Positions 34,500 to 48,300 of a stretch of 64,000 nucleotides of DNA are shown piece by piece (position 1 is the first letter of the stretch; each line of letters begins with the position of its first letter). The stretch spans positions 447,446-511,445 of the forward strand of contig NW_017804653.1 of assembly GCF_001625305.1 (NCBI RefSeq). The letters are read 5' to 3'. The position numbers were made by a program, and so were the translations under genes. The stretch comes from Branchiostoma belcheri. Lineage: Eukaryota; Chordata; Leptocardii; Amphioxiformes; Branchiostomatidae. The notes below the pieces were generated by a model. The model saw nothing but the letters and a program-made list of their open reading frames with translations. It did no database searches and was not told the DNA's origin.

Positions 34500-37210
34500 T
34501 TTTAGAACAGTCCTACAACATTTAGTTGTCTTGTGACAGAAAGGGTTGTCAAAAACTTGTCGCTGATTTGTTCAGTCTTAGCCTCACTGAGGACCCTGTG
34601 ACAATAAAGTCAAATTGTACCATGCCTTGAGGGGGAAAGTATAGAAGAACAATATTTAATGAAAAGTTAAGACATGTTTCACAGCAAAGAGAAACCAAAG
34701 ATCACATTTTACTGTGGTGTTGATAGGAAAGCTACGTGTAGGTGCAGTTTTGAGGAAAAAGTTATTTGATGCGTAATAGTTTTTCAGTGAAATAACAGGG
34801 CAATTGCTTGATCATGGTATTACTTAGAAGAACTGTCATTGCAAGATTTTCCTGAAAAAAGAATCCAGCCAAAAATTACAAATGTTGTTGCTTTTCCAAT
34901 TTATCATGATCACAGAGTCACTTAAACAGAAAGTATGTTCAGATTGATTCAACAAAATCACGTTTTTGAAAGCAGTAAGAGTGCATAAACAGTGATGATT
35001 ACAATTATGAAGATTCATTGGAAAATCATTTTGTGTGTTATAAGAGTATACTGTAAGCTCCTTTATTGAAAACAGTGAAATCTTAAACAAGAAACACACT
35101 GCACAGAACTTTTCTTACAGTTTATTAAATCTACAACTGCTACACTAGTACAAACATACTGAATAAGAATGTTAGTCTTTATCAAATATGTGCAAGTCCA
35201 TGACATGTATAGGTCCACTTTAAAGCTGTATAGTAGTGAAGGGCAACAGAATTCACTCTTCTTGGATTTTTCTTCCAAATTCAATTACTGTTAGGTGAAT
35301 TAAAGTCAGTGCTTTCTGGTGACATCAGATTTTCAATGCTTTTATTACAATTTTAACCATTTTTAATCTAAGAAGAAGCCATCTTTTCTTAGTCACAGAT
35401 TTAGCTAAAATATTTCTGATTTAGCTTTGAATTTGAATCAAATTTCCCATCTCTATTGCCCTGCTCTGCTCCAGTTTCACCAGAAAGGAACAGCTTAAAC
35501 TAGGAGTAAAAAAAAGTCTCTGATTTGAAGGTCCAAAATTTGATTTTTGTTGCTTTTCATTTCAAGTTTAAGCTGTAAATAGACTGGGTTACCTGAATCG
35601 TATGTTTAAATTGTACTGGTCCAAACAACTATCATCATAGGAACTTTTCCTACATGGTAACTTTCTGTTATTTGCACCAAACTATATCATATGCATCAAT
35701 GAAGCTATCTATGGGATACCATTAGGTGCTTTCAGTTTGGATTGAGATATATCTTATTGGATAAAATTGTTTCAGAAATATTGGGGTATATTGTAGAAAT
35801 ACTGTTTGCTTGAGTTTAGGTACAGTTTATAATGCTATGTCTTCTTCTCTGTGAATATTTTTAGTTGTGAAAGAAAGTGACATTGTACAACTGACTCCTT
35901 CAAATACGGGCATTTAGATACGGTCAGTTGCTATGTGAAGGTCAACTCATGGTTCAAGGTCATGCAAGGACCAATGAGAGAAGGTAGAATCTGGCTGATT
36001 GCTTTTTATTTCCTTATGGCATGTAGAATAATGAATTTCAATGTATGCATTGCAGGTATTGTCACTGTTAGGCAAGTTACGATATGTGATTTGGTGCCCA
36101 GCCATTTCAGTATTTACGGTAGAATGCGCACACTCTGCAATATTTATCAGTTATGCAGTAGTTTTTGAAGCACCTGGGTATAATTTTCATTAAGAAATAC
36201 CAAGGAACTGAAAATCTAAGATTTGGTTTCTACACTATATTTGACCAACATGGAAAATGAAAAAGCGTTCGAATACAATTGATTGACAGTAATGTAACAG
36301 TTATGCTTGCGTAGCTTACATATTGAAAACCTGTTTCAGAATACAAACTCATTGAACAATTATTCATCATACATATGTTTGTGAACATGTCTGAAGATTC
36401 TGTTTTTTGTCATTGTAAACTTCTTGAAAGGTTTTTGGCTATTTATTGCAAAAAGTATGTAGAGGCAAGACATTACCATATTTACCATTGCTCTGATTAC
36501 AAACTTTCTTGGTTTATTGAATGCTTAAGAGATTACTACATAAGATGTAAGATAGAATAGTTTTGTTGAACCACAAAAATCAGCTTTTGTGGAGAAGTTC
36601 TGAACGACAGTGTTATCCAATCATGTCTATTCGTTTTTACTGTACTCTGTTCATATCTGTTATGTTATATGAAACTGTGAATGTATAAATATATGTAAAT
36701 TGTGTACATTGTCTCATGGGATATAAGAATACATACTGTGTACAGAAACCAGGGAAAGCTCAAAACTTAGCTATCGTTTCAAAACAAAGTTTTTTAGGTT
36801 TGTGAGAGAAACATCTCATTCGAAGTTATGAGGCATTTAGAGAATACGTAATGATTTTTGATGAGAACCAAATGAAGTTTTGAGCTTGTCCCAAAAGACC
36901 TATAAAACGTGTACTTCTAGTGCTGTGCATGTAGAATTTGCAATGGTCCCTCTGAAGACAGCTTGACAAAAGGTTGTATCCTTGTGCCTTGCGAGGTAGT
37001 ATGGCATGCAGCAATGTACCCTGGGAAATTTTGTAGTGGTATAAAGGCTTGAGGCATGTTTTGGTCAGATCCTGTCTAGAATTAGGTGCTACAATACATG
37101 ATATTATATTCTGAGATATCTAGATACATACAGATTAAGGCCACACCAATTTATTTCCTTGATTCTGATTAATTTTATGTTAAAATTCTGAAACAGGACA
37201 AAATGAGAAA
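34500..37210. other. Intergenic region, no gene recognised
   Basis: AT-rich sequence between the convergent cyclin Y and receptor A genes. No exon with convincing splice sites and coding bias was found. It may include distal cyclin Y 3'UTR. Confidence 0.4.
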
Positions 37211-37218
37211 ACATACAT

Positions 37219-37380
37219 AGCCTCTACCAGGCTTCAGAACAGACTGGAAAGAGTACAAAATGGTCAAATAGATAGATAAGGTACCAAGGGAGTGGCAAAC
37301 TACTACTAGTGGACCAACTCCCCCAGCATTTATCTGTCTATTTGGCCAGTTTCTACTCTTCTTGAAGCCTGGTGGAGGCT
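37219..37380. mobile_element. Foldback element, family 7
   Basis: The left arm agcctctaccaggcttcaga ... tcaaatagatagataa is mirrored by ttatctgtctatttggccag ... tgaagcctggtggaggct. The arms are about 58 bp with a loop of about 45 bp. Confidence 0.85.
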
Positions 37381-38159
37381 AGAAAATAGAGGCCAGAAAG
37401 TACATTGTGTAATGCTTTAAAGTAACTGAAATCACTATGATACTGTGTACGAAGGGACAAACTTTCTTCTCAGACTATATGTTTTCATGTTAATATTTTC
37501 ATCATCACCTCTCACAAGTTGATATTTTATGTTGATATTTTGATTAGACATTAATTGTTTCATCTAAGAACCAAGAAATTAAATTGGTATGGCCTTGATA
37601 GAGAGGGGGGGGGGTCGAACTTCAAAGTATGCTGCAGTTTTAGGGAGGCTACATCTATAGGAAGTACCTGTGATATATGTACATCTTTGTGAAGTGCTGG
37701 AATACACATCACTTCTATGGACTTCGGAAATCTGTGGCATTTTCTTGTGTCTCTTTTCCTTTAGTGTATGTGAATCTGAAGTAGTCTCCAAGCAGATCCT
37801 ATGGTAAGCAAGGCATTATCCAGTTCTCCAACCAATGACCATTAGCCACTGTGGCCAATTGGATACTGCCTTGCCACTGTAGAATCTGATTGGAGATTAA
37901 AAGAAAACCTAGCAAGGCAGCACACAAATAACAACTTTGCCTTCTTCATTCTGGCTGTTCACTTTCACAAAACACTTTTTTTTTTTTTGTTATTCACAAA
38001 CATGGAGGTAAAAAAGAGATCTTTTACCTCCATGGACTAAGTGATCTGTGATTGTCTCCGGCAAATTCCTGTTCAAGTAAAACTGATTGTCAGTGTGGTT
38101 CTGGTTTTAGTTCTCATTCGGTTCGTGACTATGTGATATGCCCAAACACACCGTTACTA

Positions 38160-38345
38160 TTTGGGTAATCAAATGTTCACACGATTGACCTTTGACACGA
38201 CATTGCGCGGGCTATTCAAAATGGCCGCGGGACTCAGACTCAGACGGTGGGTGTTTATCCTCTCAAAACTCGTCAAAACATCACCGAAGAAGCCTTTAAA
38301 AGAAGTGACGCCGTCACTCATTTGAAGGTAAGGCTCGGTTACGTA
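38160..38345 (+). repeat. Promoter/first-exon-like segment shared with the receptor spacer
   Basis: cctttgacacgacattgcgc, caaaatggccgcgggactca and cctctcaaaactcgtcaaaa recur on the minus strand at about 54300-54425. In both places an ATG in the atggccgcggg block opens a short basic frame (MAAGLRLRRW here). A donor-like gtaagg follows at 38329. No downstream exons were found. Confidence 0.5.
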
Positions 38346-38349
38346 ACCG

Positions 38350-40130
38350 TAAACAAAAATCCATGTACCTACATGTAGTACATGCACCGAAAACGAAATC
38401 ATCAACGCACAAGGTCATGACATCAGCCCCCCTCCCAAATCTTCCGAATTCCCTGCCCTCTCACACTGGTGTTTAAATGTTACATTGCCGAGTAAAGTTC
38501 TTTCTCGCCTTATTAGTGGCCCCACAATAAGCAGTTTTATTGTTCAAAGTTCTTACTACCAGTAGACTGAGTCAGCAAACACAGAAAGACAGGAATAAAC
38601 TTCGTCGTTCATACTATTTTGAAATTATCCGCTTGCTGTTGATGAAGGTCAAAGGTCACAATATTCCCTAGCCCGAATGAAAAACACTTTGCGGAACCTG
38701 TAATGTAAATCATCCTGTCTTGTTCACGTTTAGCATTGGTTAGTTTGACTAGACCCCTTGTCACATCAGAAAACATGCTTTAAATTGTTACAAATTAAAC
38801 AGTAGATAATTTTTACACCTTACAACAAAGAGTTCTGAATATCTTAGAATATATTACACATTATGAACCATATGCATGAAATGGTATTTGATAAATGCAG
38901 CAATTTTCAATTGTTGGTGTGTAGAATACATTATCTGAATTTTTAGCACTTTTGGTATGTATTTTTACATGTTAGAAATGTTTGCCTTTACTTTGGTAAT
39001 TTATGTCAAAAACATACAGTACGTCATATTGTACATAACAGAACAATATTCAAAGCATCTGGTGCATATATAAAACTGATTTAATTACTACATAAACTAT
39101 TGAAGATTATGTTTGCCCTAAGAATCATACTGTTAAAAGAATATTGATGATGAAATAGTGTTCAGCAATACTCTGAACATACTTAATCGACTCTTTGTTA
39201 CATATTTGATAACTGGTAAAATCTGTTTTCCTTGAGTATGACCTATCCAACAAAGGTATGATGCAGTTCTGCCTTCTATATACACCATTTTCAGACTTTC
39301 CTGCATGTTTTTCTAAGGCAGAGCGGATTATTTACGACCTTATGTACAATTTTGGACTGTGCCATCATGATTATTCACATTCCCTACCATGGTGGACTTT
39401 AGGTAGGGCCTGGAAAAATGTTTCAGTCCTGAAAAAAAATACGGATTATTCTTTTTTTTTTTTTTTCTTTTAGACTTCAGTGATAACTATATGATCCTAT
39501 ATGGGCGCCCAATTTATATATAATACAGTTTAATGAAGTAAAACTTGCAAGACGACACTTTTATTTTGAATGTTAATGTTAGAACCAAGTGTACAACGTT
39601 TTATCAGGTCAAAAAATTAAATTATTTATTTCCTTGCAGGGTACCACCCTCCAAAAAAGTGTAGGGTCGGTCGGCCGCGGGTAACAGGAAACACAACATT
39701 TTTGTCCTGGGCCTAGTTAAATGAGTAAGTTACTAGGGGACTTGCATTCCCCCTTGTTCTGAACAGAAGTTAACGACGTTACTTGTTTTATGACAATTAA
39801 AGTGTAATTAGTGTGTGTGTGTGGTGTGTGTGTGTGTGCTTATGTTTCTGTATCCAGGGACAACATAAAAACAGGCCTCAGACTTGTGTGTGATCTACAG
39901 GTAAAATAAGATAAATGAAATGGCATTTTGTATCTACGGTCACATAGTCTCTTCAAGCCTCAAAACATGCGGACACAATGCATGGGGTTTGATCAGCAAA
40001 AGGCTTAAACTCTGGAGAGAAGCAAAGCTTGTTTTTGAAAGCAATTACTTGTGGAGACGATAAGCACTTTGTAGGTGGGCAGTTATAAAGACATGCTCCT
40101 AGTTCCCTTCCAGTACCGCAATCAGAAACT
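38350..40130. other. Region downstream of receptor A
   Basis: No gene recognised. A short (TG)n run is at 39812-39838. TTTATT runs near 39558 and 39625 could be minus-strand poly-A signals for receptor A, but they are not distinctive. Confidence 0.35.
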
Positions 40131-40134
40131 GGTC

Positions 40135-42319
40135 TCATGCATTTTCCTCTCCATCTTCAGTGCAGGCCGAACGCCTGTCTTCAGCCTGATTTTCTTCAGC
40201 ATCGACGAAGGTTTTCATGGGTATCTCAGTAGCAACGTCAGTGCCGCTTGCTGTAGCCCCAAATCCACCTGCGAGGGTCTGCAAGTTGCCTTCAGTGTCA
40301 GTTTCATCTGCCATTGCCTCAGTTTCCCCTGCGGTGGTAGGCTGGTTGCTGGCAGTTGCGTTCCGCCCCTTGTCCTGACGAGTCTTGCCCACACGATGGC
40401 GTGTCCTGTTCTCCTCTACATCGGCCATGATTGTCATCTCTATAGCCGAGCCAGCTCCACCTGCCATTGTCACCTCAGTTCTCCCGCCCATGGCCCGCCG
40501 GTTGCTGGTAGCGGTGGCTTGTCCATTGTCCTCGTCAGTTTCGATCAGACCCAGGCGCACCATGATCGCATACTTCCATTTCTCCAACACCTCCCCCGTC
40601 ATTGTCAGAAACAGGGTCAGCAGCAGGCCCTGAGAAGCATTCAGCACAATGAAGATGTAGTCGAGAACTGTGATCTTGACGAAAGGAACGATGAATCCCA
40701 AAATCCAGGTGAACCCCGTCAGAAACGAGATACGCATGTAGACCCAGATCTTGCTGATCTCCGAGCGTGGCAAAGCAGTGCTGGCTATCTGAAATGACTT
40801 CCGTATGGCCAACAACACAAAAGTGGTGAAGACAAAATTGACCATAAGGGCGCAGAGGACAGGAACTCCAAATGCCACCAGACTGGCTGTTGGATTGCCG
40901 ATCCAACACTGCTCTCCATAACCCACCCTGACAGAACTGCCGAACTCTACAATCACTGTGACAAGGACTACAGGCACCGGCACCAGCCAAGTGTACAAGA
41001 TGTACTTGTACAGTTCGGCTCTTTCTAGATCCTCACGAAATGTAAGGAAGAGATCTACAGCTAGCACGTTCATGGATGTGAAGGCCGTCAGACTAAAGTA
41101 GTGTAGAAGTATTGCATAAACTGTACAGCCTGGTCCGGGTGAGAGGAACACACGTCCCACAAACTGGGTTACGGCAACTGCCATGCATGTCATCATCTGC
41201 ACCTTCAGCTTTTCCGGGACTTTTTTCCACTGGCCTGACCTGTAAGTGTGAACCACAAAACCAGACACGGCAACGTCAGACACTACCACAAGACCCAGGG
41301 TTAACCAGTGCTGGACAGGATCCGAGGTTTGGAGCGTGTCGTTGGAAAAATACTCCAGTAGGCAGTCCCCACAGACTGATGCTTCTGTGTTCAGAATGGC
41401 CACCTGCTCAGCTGGGCATGTCATGTTAGAACTCAACAGGCGGACACTGCCATTGGGAAGGATTTCGAACTCTTCGGATGTGAAGTTCAGAATGGGTCTG
41501 CTGCAGTTTTCAAGATGGAAAGTTTTGTTCGAAGAGCCGTGACTTAGGGACGAGAGAGATCGACAGGAGTCTACAAAGGGGTCGTATAAAGAGTCTGGGG
41601 GGCAATGCTGAGGGCTGTTTTCGGGACTCTCATCAGCATTAAAGTTGAACAGATGAGTTAATGAGATAGGATTGTATGTTGTCGGTGTTCTCACATCATG
41701 AAACTTACAACCTAAATTTGTGGCTACCACAAGGGAAAGTCCTTCACAAAGAGCGCAGTGAACGTTTTTGTAGAACTTCATACCATCAAAAGTTACTCTC
41801 TCGTTGTAGGACCTGCAAGCAGTCACATTACAATTTACATTCGACATATTGACGACAGGGAGAATGCATGGCCTCGGGATCACTGGCAACCCATCAGGAC
41901 TGAACTCCAGCTTTAGAGTTCCGGTACAATCTTCATTCCAGCCAGGATTTTTGAGTTTATAATCATCGTATAATATTTGCGCACTTCCAACAGGAGTTGC
42001 AGGGGAACCAGTGTACCCAGTGCACACAGCTTTGGCCTTCCATGTAATGAATTCTTCCGTACTTACATTGTTACAAAAGGCACAGAATATGTTCCTATAG
42101 GAGATACTTGTTGAACTATCTTGCACAGGCATCCGGTAGACCAGGTCAGCTGGGTTGTAGGGATCAGTTTGCTTTAAACACTGATCTCTTGTGACGTCAT
42201 CCATCCAGTCGTCAGGGCAGCCAGCCACTAGCCAATAAGATCCTTCCTTGTCATATCCCGGCAGGCACTTCCACTTCTCAGACGGTGTTCGAGCTGTTCT
42301 GTTAAAGTTGCACACCTCT
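40135..42319 (-). CDS. Receptor A last exon: Cys-rich stem, 7TM core, cytoplasmic tail
   Basis: One 2185-bp exon encodes residues 1002-1729. The stem has many Cys and N-glycosylation sequons (NMS, NVT, NKT, NFT, NMT, NDT). The helices are roughly TM1 1340-1360, TM2 1375-1395, TM3 1400-1428, TM4 1440-1460, TM5 1479-1507, TM6 1528-1549 and TM7 1554-1575. Family B2/Methuselah-like marks are [12 protein letters not shown] at TM3, Cys in GEQCWIG of loop 2, TGFTWILGF in TM6 and [13 protein letters not shown] in TM7. No GPS cleavage motif precedes TM1. The seven helices are encoded without introns. Confidence 0.9.
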
Positions 42320-45300
42320 CTGTATTATGGAGGCAAACAATCATCAGGTCATTTTTGGGAAACATTGAAAATTCTCCGTGCCTGATTTAGTCTTCACAAC
42401 TCCCACTGTCTTTATTGTATACACATACATTCCTATGCACTTACACACCTACATACCTATATACCTACACATATCTACACAGCTACGCCCCCCCACACAC
42501 ACACACAAATATTAGGCTGTTGGTAATTTTACCTTAGTAATTTAGGGCCTTGTGGCTGCGTTATATACTCGTATATTAATAAGGTCAGCCGAAAACTATG
42601 GTCACTTATTTCTGTTCATATATCTACAATTTGTACATTTCTAGAAATCTTCTATCATACATGTATAGAATCCACGTACCCAATGTCTTTACAGCAGTCG
42701 CCGAAGAAGCTGCAGTCCTGGTCACACTGACACTCGGGAAATTCACCGTAACTCAGTCCGCATCTTCCTTCACAGGATATGCCCGAGCTGCTACACGATC
42801 TCGGAACATAGTCCCACGACGTGGGGTCTATAAGGAAGAAAAACACGAAACGGTGTACAAGTGTTGACAGATGAAAATATTCTTATGGTTACATCAATTC
42901 TAAAACTTTAATTTCAAACTGATGTTTTGCAACGCATTGACTGTTCACGTTATATACAAAGCGTAAAAAGGTCGTTTATTTCTGTTACGTTCTTTGTCTC
43001 ATCAAACTGGCGGTGTTGCATGGCTGTTCTCCTACATTATTGAGGTTTCAGTATATACGATGCTATTGTCCTGACTTACCCTTGTATTGGATAACCGATA
43101 CATAGCAGTTAAAGATGATAACGATTGACCATTACTACTTATCAGTTGGATATAACAATAGACTTCTTCGAGCTTTCTTACCAGGACATTCCGTCACGTC
43201 ACAGTAGTCCCACGTCTCCGTCCCGTCCGTGGTGTAGCACCAGGGCCGGGCCTTGTTGTCAGGGTTACGGCAGAAGTTTTCCTCCAGCCCCGCATCAGGA
43301 TGAGCCTGTGGTGTGTGGGGATGGGTGTGGGGGGACTGGGAGTCCCATCTCTGACACAACCGGCCTCCTGCCCTGTGGAATGGGATACAGTGTGATAAGT
43401 GTTGTATATCTTATCATGCTTAACTAGATATAGATACAACAAGTAAAATCTGAGATTTAATACCTCCGGGATTTTTATTGTATATCTTTATATAGGGTTT
43501 TAAACAAAGAATTTGTCGAGACCGGACACCCCTCTGTGTGAGGGGTCATATACGTGGACCAGACCGAGAATAGCTTAAACACGCCAAAGGTCAACGGTCG
43601 CGACCACTTTCACGCTCAAAGGGGTGTTTTGGGGCCACCAAAAGGCACCATTTTCACGCCCGAAAACACATATACAATAAAAACAAAAGAACGTGCATCA
43701 TCTGCAGCCCAATAGCAAAACATATGCCGAATCTCAAAAGAATCCGTCCACCCAAACGCGAGAAACAGCTGCGAACATGACAATCTAAATCTCTCACAAA
43801 ACCCTTCCGCGGAAGGATGTCTCCTCCCCCGGAGGCAATAATCAATTGAATGTATTTTTTAATCTTGTCAAGTTGTTTTTAAGTTTCCGTTATAACTTTT
43901 TTTAAAATAAGTTTAGAACATTTTTAATATCGCAGTTTGTGGTGTACTGGCCTGTACAACTGTTTCGCCACCAAAGTTCAGGGGCTAATCTTACCTATTT
44001 AAGCGCCCTGTGTAGCTCCTTCCCTTATCGCTAGTGAAGAAGCAGCTTGTTGGTAACTCTGAAAATGGAAACAGGACATGTATGTCGATGAATGAAATTA
44101 GTATATTCTCTCTTTACACAAACACACATACACACGCGCGTTCAAACGCAATGGCTAACACGCACACACATCACACGCACACACACACATTCAAACGCAC
44201 ACGCTAACACACACATACACACACTCGCAGATACACACACACACACGCACAGACACACACACATAAGCACACCACACGCACATAGCATAGCATAGCATAC
44301 ATTGTACCTCACATAAGAACACCAACACCAATTTCCGTAACCTACCAGCTTCACAGATGAAACCGGTCTGTCCTGAACAGATCCCGTCGTTCCATTTATT
44401 TCTGTTGTGGTCGGGGATCCCAGTTCCAGGGAAGTACTCAGCACACTGTTCATTTCCACCTGCATTATTCGGCTCTCCTTCGCCCCAGTCGGCGTAACCT
44501 AACTCTCCCCCATCTAGGTAAGTCCACGTTCCATTCCTACGGTCCAGTCCGAACCGGAATTTATTGGTCGGATTCACACTGTTTTTCAGGGCGACGAGGA
44601 AGTCATTGGTGATGTTGCTGCGAGGCATGGATAAAGTGCCGCCGTCTGCTCGACACTCGGCCAAAGCCTTGTCGTAGGTAACATATGTATGTTCTAGAAA
44701 CTGTGCACTGTAACACCGATGAGTGTGTGCGAGGTACGAGTAGTCTTTAGGGCACCCTGAAGTAAAACATAAATAATACAAACTTTACGGATTACTTCTA
44801 AAACATTTCTGACGTATCCACACATCCAAAGTTCCTGATGATCTTAGCTTGTCAAGAAATCAAAACCGAAAGTTACAAGCCGACAGGTGTTTGGTAGAAT
44901 TCGGTTCCAAATGTACGATATGATTATTCGAACGCATTTCACGTACATCGCTTTAGAAAATTCGAATACCGGATTCGGATCGCGGAAGAATTGGTGCTGT
45001 TACGTTTTGTTTAGGGACACCAAATTTTGGCACATTTCGCTTTGAAATGTGTGTTTTCTCGGGCATCGGGCAATCCGGAATATACCGTGTAGTAAATCTC
45101 TTTGATCTTACCGTCACAGGCGGACACCCTGTCGCAGTACATCCACCTGATTGCTGGGTTGTTGGTGTAGCACCACGGTCCGTCCTTCCCGTCCGGGTTC
45201 CTACAGTAGTTCAGCTCCAGCCCTACTGACGGGAAGGCCTCGGGAGTGTGGTTATGGGCGTGCGGGTACTGAGATGTCCAGTACTGACAGGAGTGTTGTT

Positions 45301-48300
45301 GGTTTCCACGGCCCCTGTAGCTTGCCCCCTTGTCGTGTACGTAGTAACAGTCTGTGGACACAAAGATGAACAGTGTACCATAGTGTCCAATTGTATTGTA
45401 ACTTCCTATAATGATTTTGTGCTATGCACACTTTGATGGGGTTGTTAGTAATAACTGCATGAAAAACTCACCACAGTTCTTCTCATCACTGTTGTCTCCA
45501 CAGTCATCTCTGCCGTCACATCGAGCAAACGGATGGAACAGTCCGCCATTGTCACAGGCAGAAAGGGCTGGGGGTTATAAAAGTAAGTCAGTTACTTGTT
45601 CTATCCAACTGCAAGATTTTGTGTGGTATTGGGGGATACACATGATACACATGACACGCGCACTGCATAAAAAGTTGGATTTACCAATAGTAATAAATGC
45701 CAGTAAAATCGGGTAATGCTTACTTTGTAAACTCTACCGGACTTTACTATGGTTATAGATAAAAGTCAAGTCCAGTATTGTCTGGTAATAAATGAAATTA
45801 CCGGACTTGATTTTTTTATTTACTATCATTGTCTGGCACTGTTTACAAAGTAAACGACTTGTATCTAATACCATTGGTAAATCCAACTTTTTGTGCAGTG
45901 GCGACAAAAGTTAGGCAAAGTAGAAAATAACATATACACAAGGGGGAATATACTCACGACATGATAGCTCGTCACTACCGTCCGCACAGTCCCTTACACC
46001 GTCACAGACAGGGTCTTCGGAGTCCTCATTCTTTAGAGCAAAGCACTGTCCATTGCTGCAGGTTTTCATGCCTTTTTTCTCACCTGCGTTAAACATTGAG
46101 ACATCACGTTCCAACATCTAACTACAAGATGCCACTGAGCCATATTGAGAGACTCAGGCAGTCTCTTTTCCTCAGAACTCTAAAATCATGCAGTTCTTTG
46201 TAATTGTTATAGTAAAAGACACGTGTACTATGGACTTTCTGAGATTGTTACCTCTGCAGAGTATTTGTGTTTCAACTAGTCCTGCTCCTTGTTTTAATGT
46301 ATATTTATACCATTATCGAATATTATGAGTAACCGTTAATATTTTAATGCTGAATGATCACATGACACATGGAAGTGCATGCAAGTGTAGGCAACCTACA
46401 TACACCAACTGTGTAAGATGCTGTACTCTGGAACACCTGCCCAGTGTTATGGAGGGGGGGGGGCTAGAGGAAAATGGTTATGAACATCCGTGAGACTCTA
46501 AGGCTGGATGATGATAAATTTGTGTTCTTTGCATCCCCATCCCTGGGAAGATCGTGATAAAACGTTGCTCTTAACGTTTGCACTTACAGCACAAACGTTC
46601 TTCGTCTGTCCTGTCTCCACAGTCGTCTCTCCCGTCACATACTTGGGTCAGGTCAATGACGGCTCCATTGGCACAAATCTCTTCGTTGCGTCAAAGATTG
46701 GGGTGAAAAATAATTGAAATGGTGTTAGAGTCAAAATTCATCACTGTGTTCCGTGATAATGTTTTCTCCTTTTCAGTTTCAGAGGTCTACACTCTGTGTT
46801 CCAGCTTCTGCCTTTGAAACCTGCGTTATGTCAAATTTCCGTTGTCTACACTCTGTCTTCAAGGTTCTGTATTTGGACCTTGCGTTGCGTCAAATTTCCC
46901 TTGACCAGTGTTCTCCTTGTACATGTAGTTACATGACGTCGTTTGCAGCCAATTGCAATGTACCTTCCTAATGAATGATTTCATTCAGACTTTGCTGGAG
47001 TTGTTAGTAATAACTGTTTATGAAGAACTCACCACAGTTCTTCTCATCACTGTTGTCTCCACAGTCATCTCTGCCGTCACATCGAGTAGCGGAGTCGAAC
47101 AGGCCGCCATTGTCACAGGCTGCACAGGGGTACAAAGTTAGTTAGAAACTTGTTATATCTAACTGCTTCTTTGCCAATGGGAACTGGGGTACACATATTG
47201 AGGTATCTCGGTTCTCAGACACAAGGAAACTCTAACTACGCTGAATGCAGACTCTAAGAAGCGAGGGATTTCATGGCCTATATATATGTAAGGTAACCCC
47301 TAATCTTAGGTACCTTTTGATAAGCAGTATACAAATAATACAAGTAACACAAAAAAGAAGGCATCGACTATACTCACGGCAAGACAGCTCGTCACTGCCA
47401 TCTGTACAGTTACGTTCACGGTCACAAACCTCGGACGGGTGGATGCATTGTCCACTGGTGCAGCTTATCATACGTCGTTTCTCACCTGCGTTGGACATTG
47501 AGAAATTGTCGCTACATGATAACATCACGTTTTTACATTTTCTACCTTAACGTAAGGTGGAAGATACAGGCCGATGCTTTACACAAACAGCATTCAATCA
47601 AAGTCATCATATTCCAAGTCCTGAAGACTGTAGTCATCATATTTTGAAAGTGCCTGTTACATGTACTTGTTTTAAGTCATGGCAGAAAATAGCGGATAGT
47701 ATTTACATTGTTGTATGGTTATAGTGGTACTCAGGGCATTACAATCTCGGTTTGAAAAAATGAATGGTGATTGATAGGTGGCAAGGTGAATCTAAAGGTT
47801 CTGGGTTCGAATCCCTAGCAAGTTTTTGAAACGTTGCCTTCCACGTTTCTACTTACAGCAGTGTTGTTCGTCCGTATTGTCCCCACAGTCGTTTCTACCG
47901 TCACATACTTGGGCCTTGTCAAGGATGGTTCCGTTGGCACAAATCCCTTAGGTTTGATTGAAGTAAAGAAAAATGTAAAGTTATCCCCGTAATGTTTCCT
48001 GTAGTACAGTTTGATTTGTCTTTGAAAATTGTTAACCTCGATGTCAAACCTTTGTCAACTTTTCAAGAATCTAGTTTACGATAAAGTAACAGTAACTTAT
48101 CAACAGTAACTTATTAACGTTGAGTCTATGGCAATCACTCGTGATCTTTATTTGCAATCGGATACAGACTCTTGTACAGATATACAGATTCACACTTTCC
48201 GAGTAGGATGACCGTGTCAGTCCCTACACCTGACTGAGGGTCACTGTTGACACGGTGGCCTTTTTTTTATCTATGTCAGCTCTCACTCAGCATTAGCAGC

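Noticed and set aside
40075..40797. Plus-strand open frame of 240 codons
   Set aside because: It is antisense to the receptor A 7TM exon, which has clear helices and family motifs; the frame is a shadow.
43654..43845. Minus-strand open frame of 63 codons
   Set aside because: It lies in the A-only intron insertion; no family is recognised and it is missing from B.
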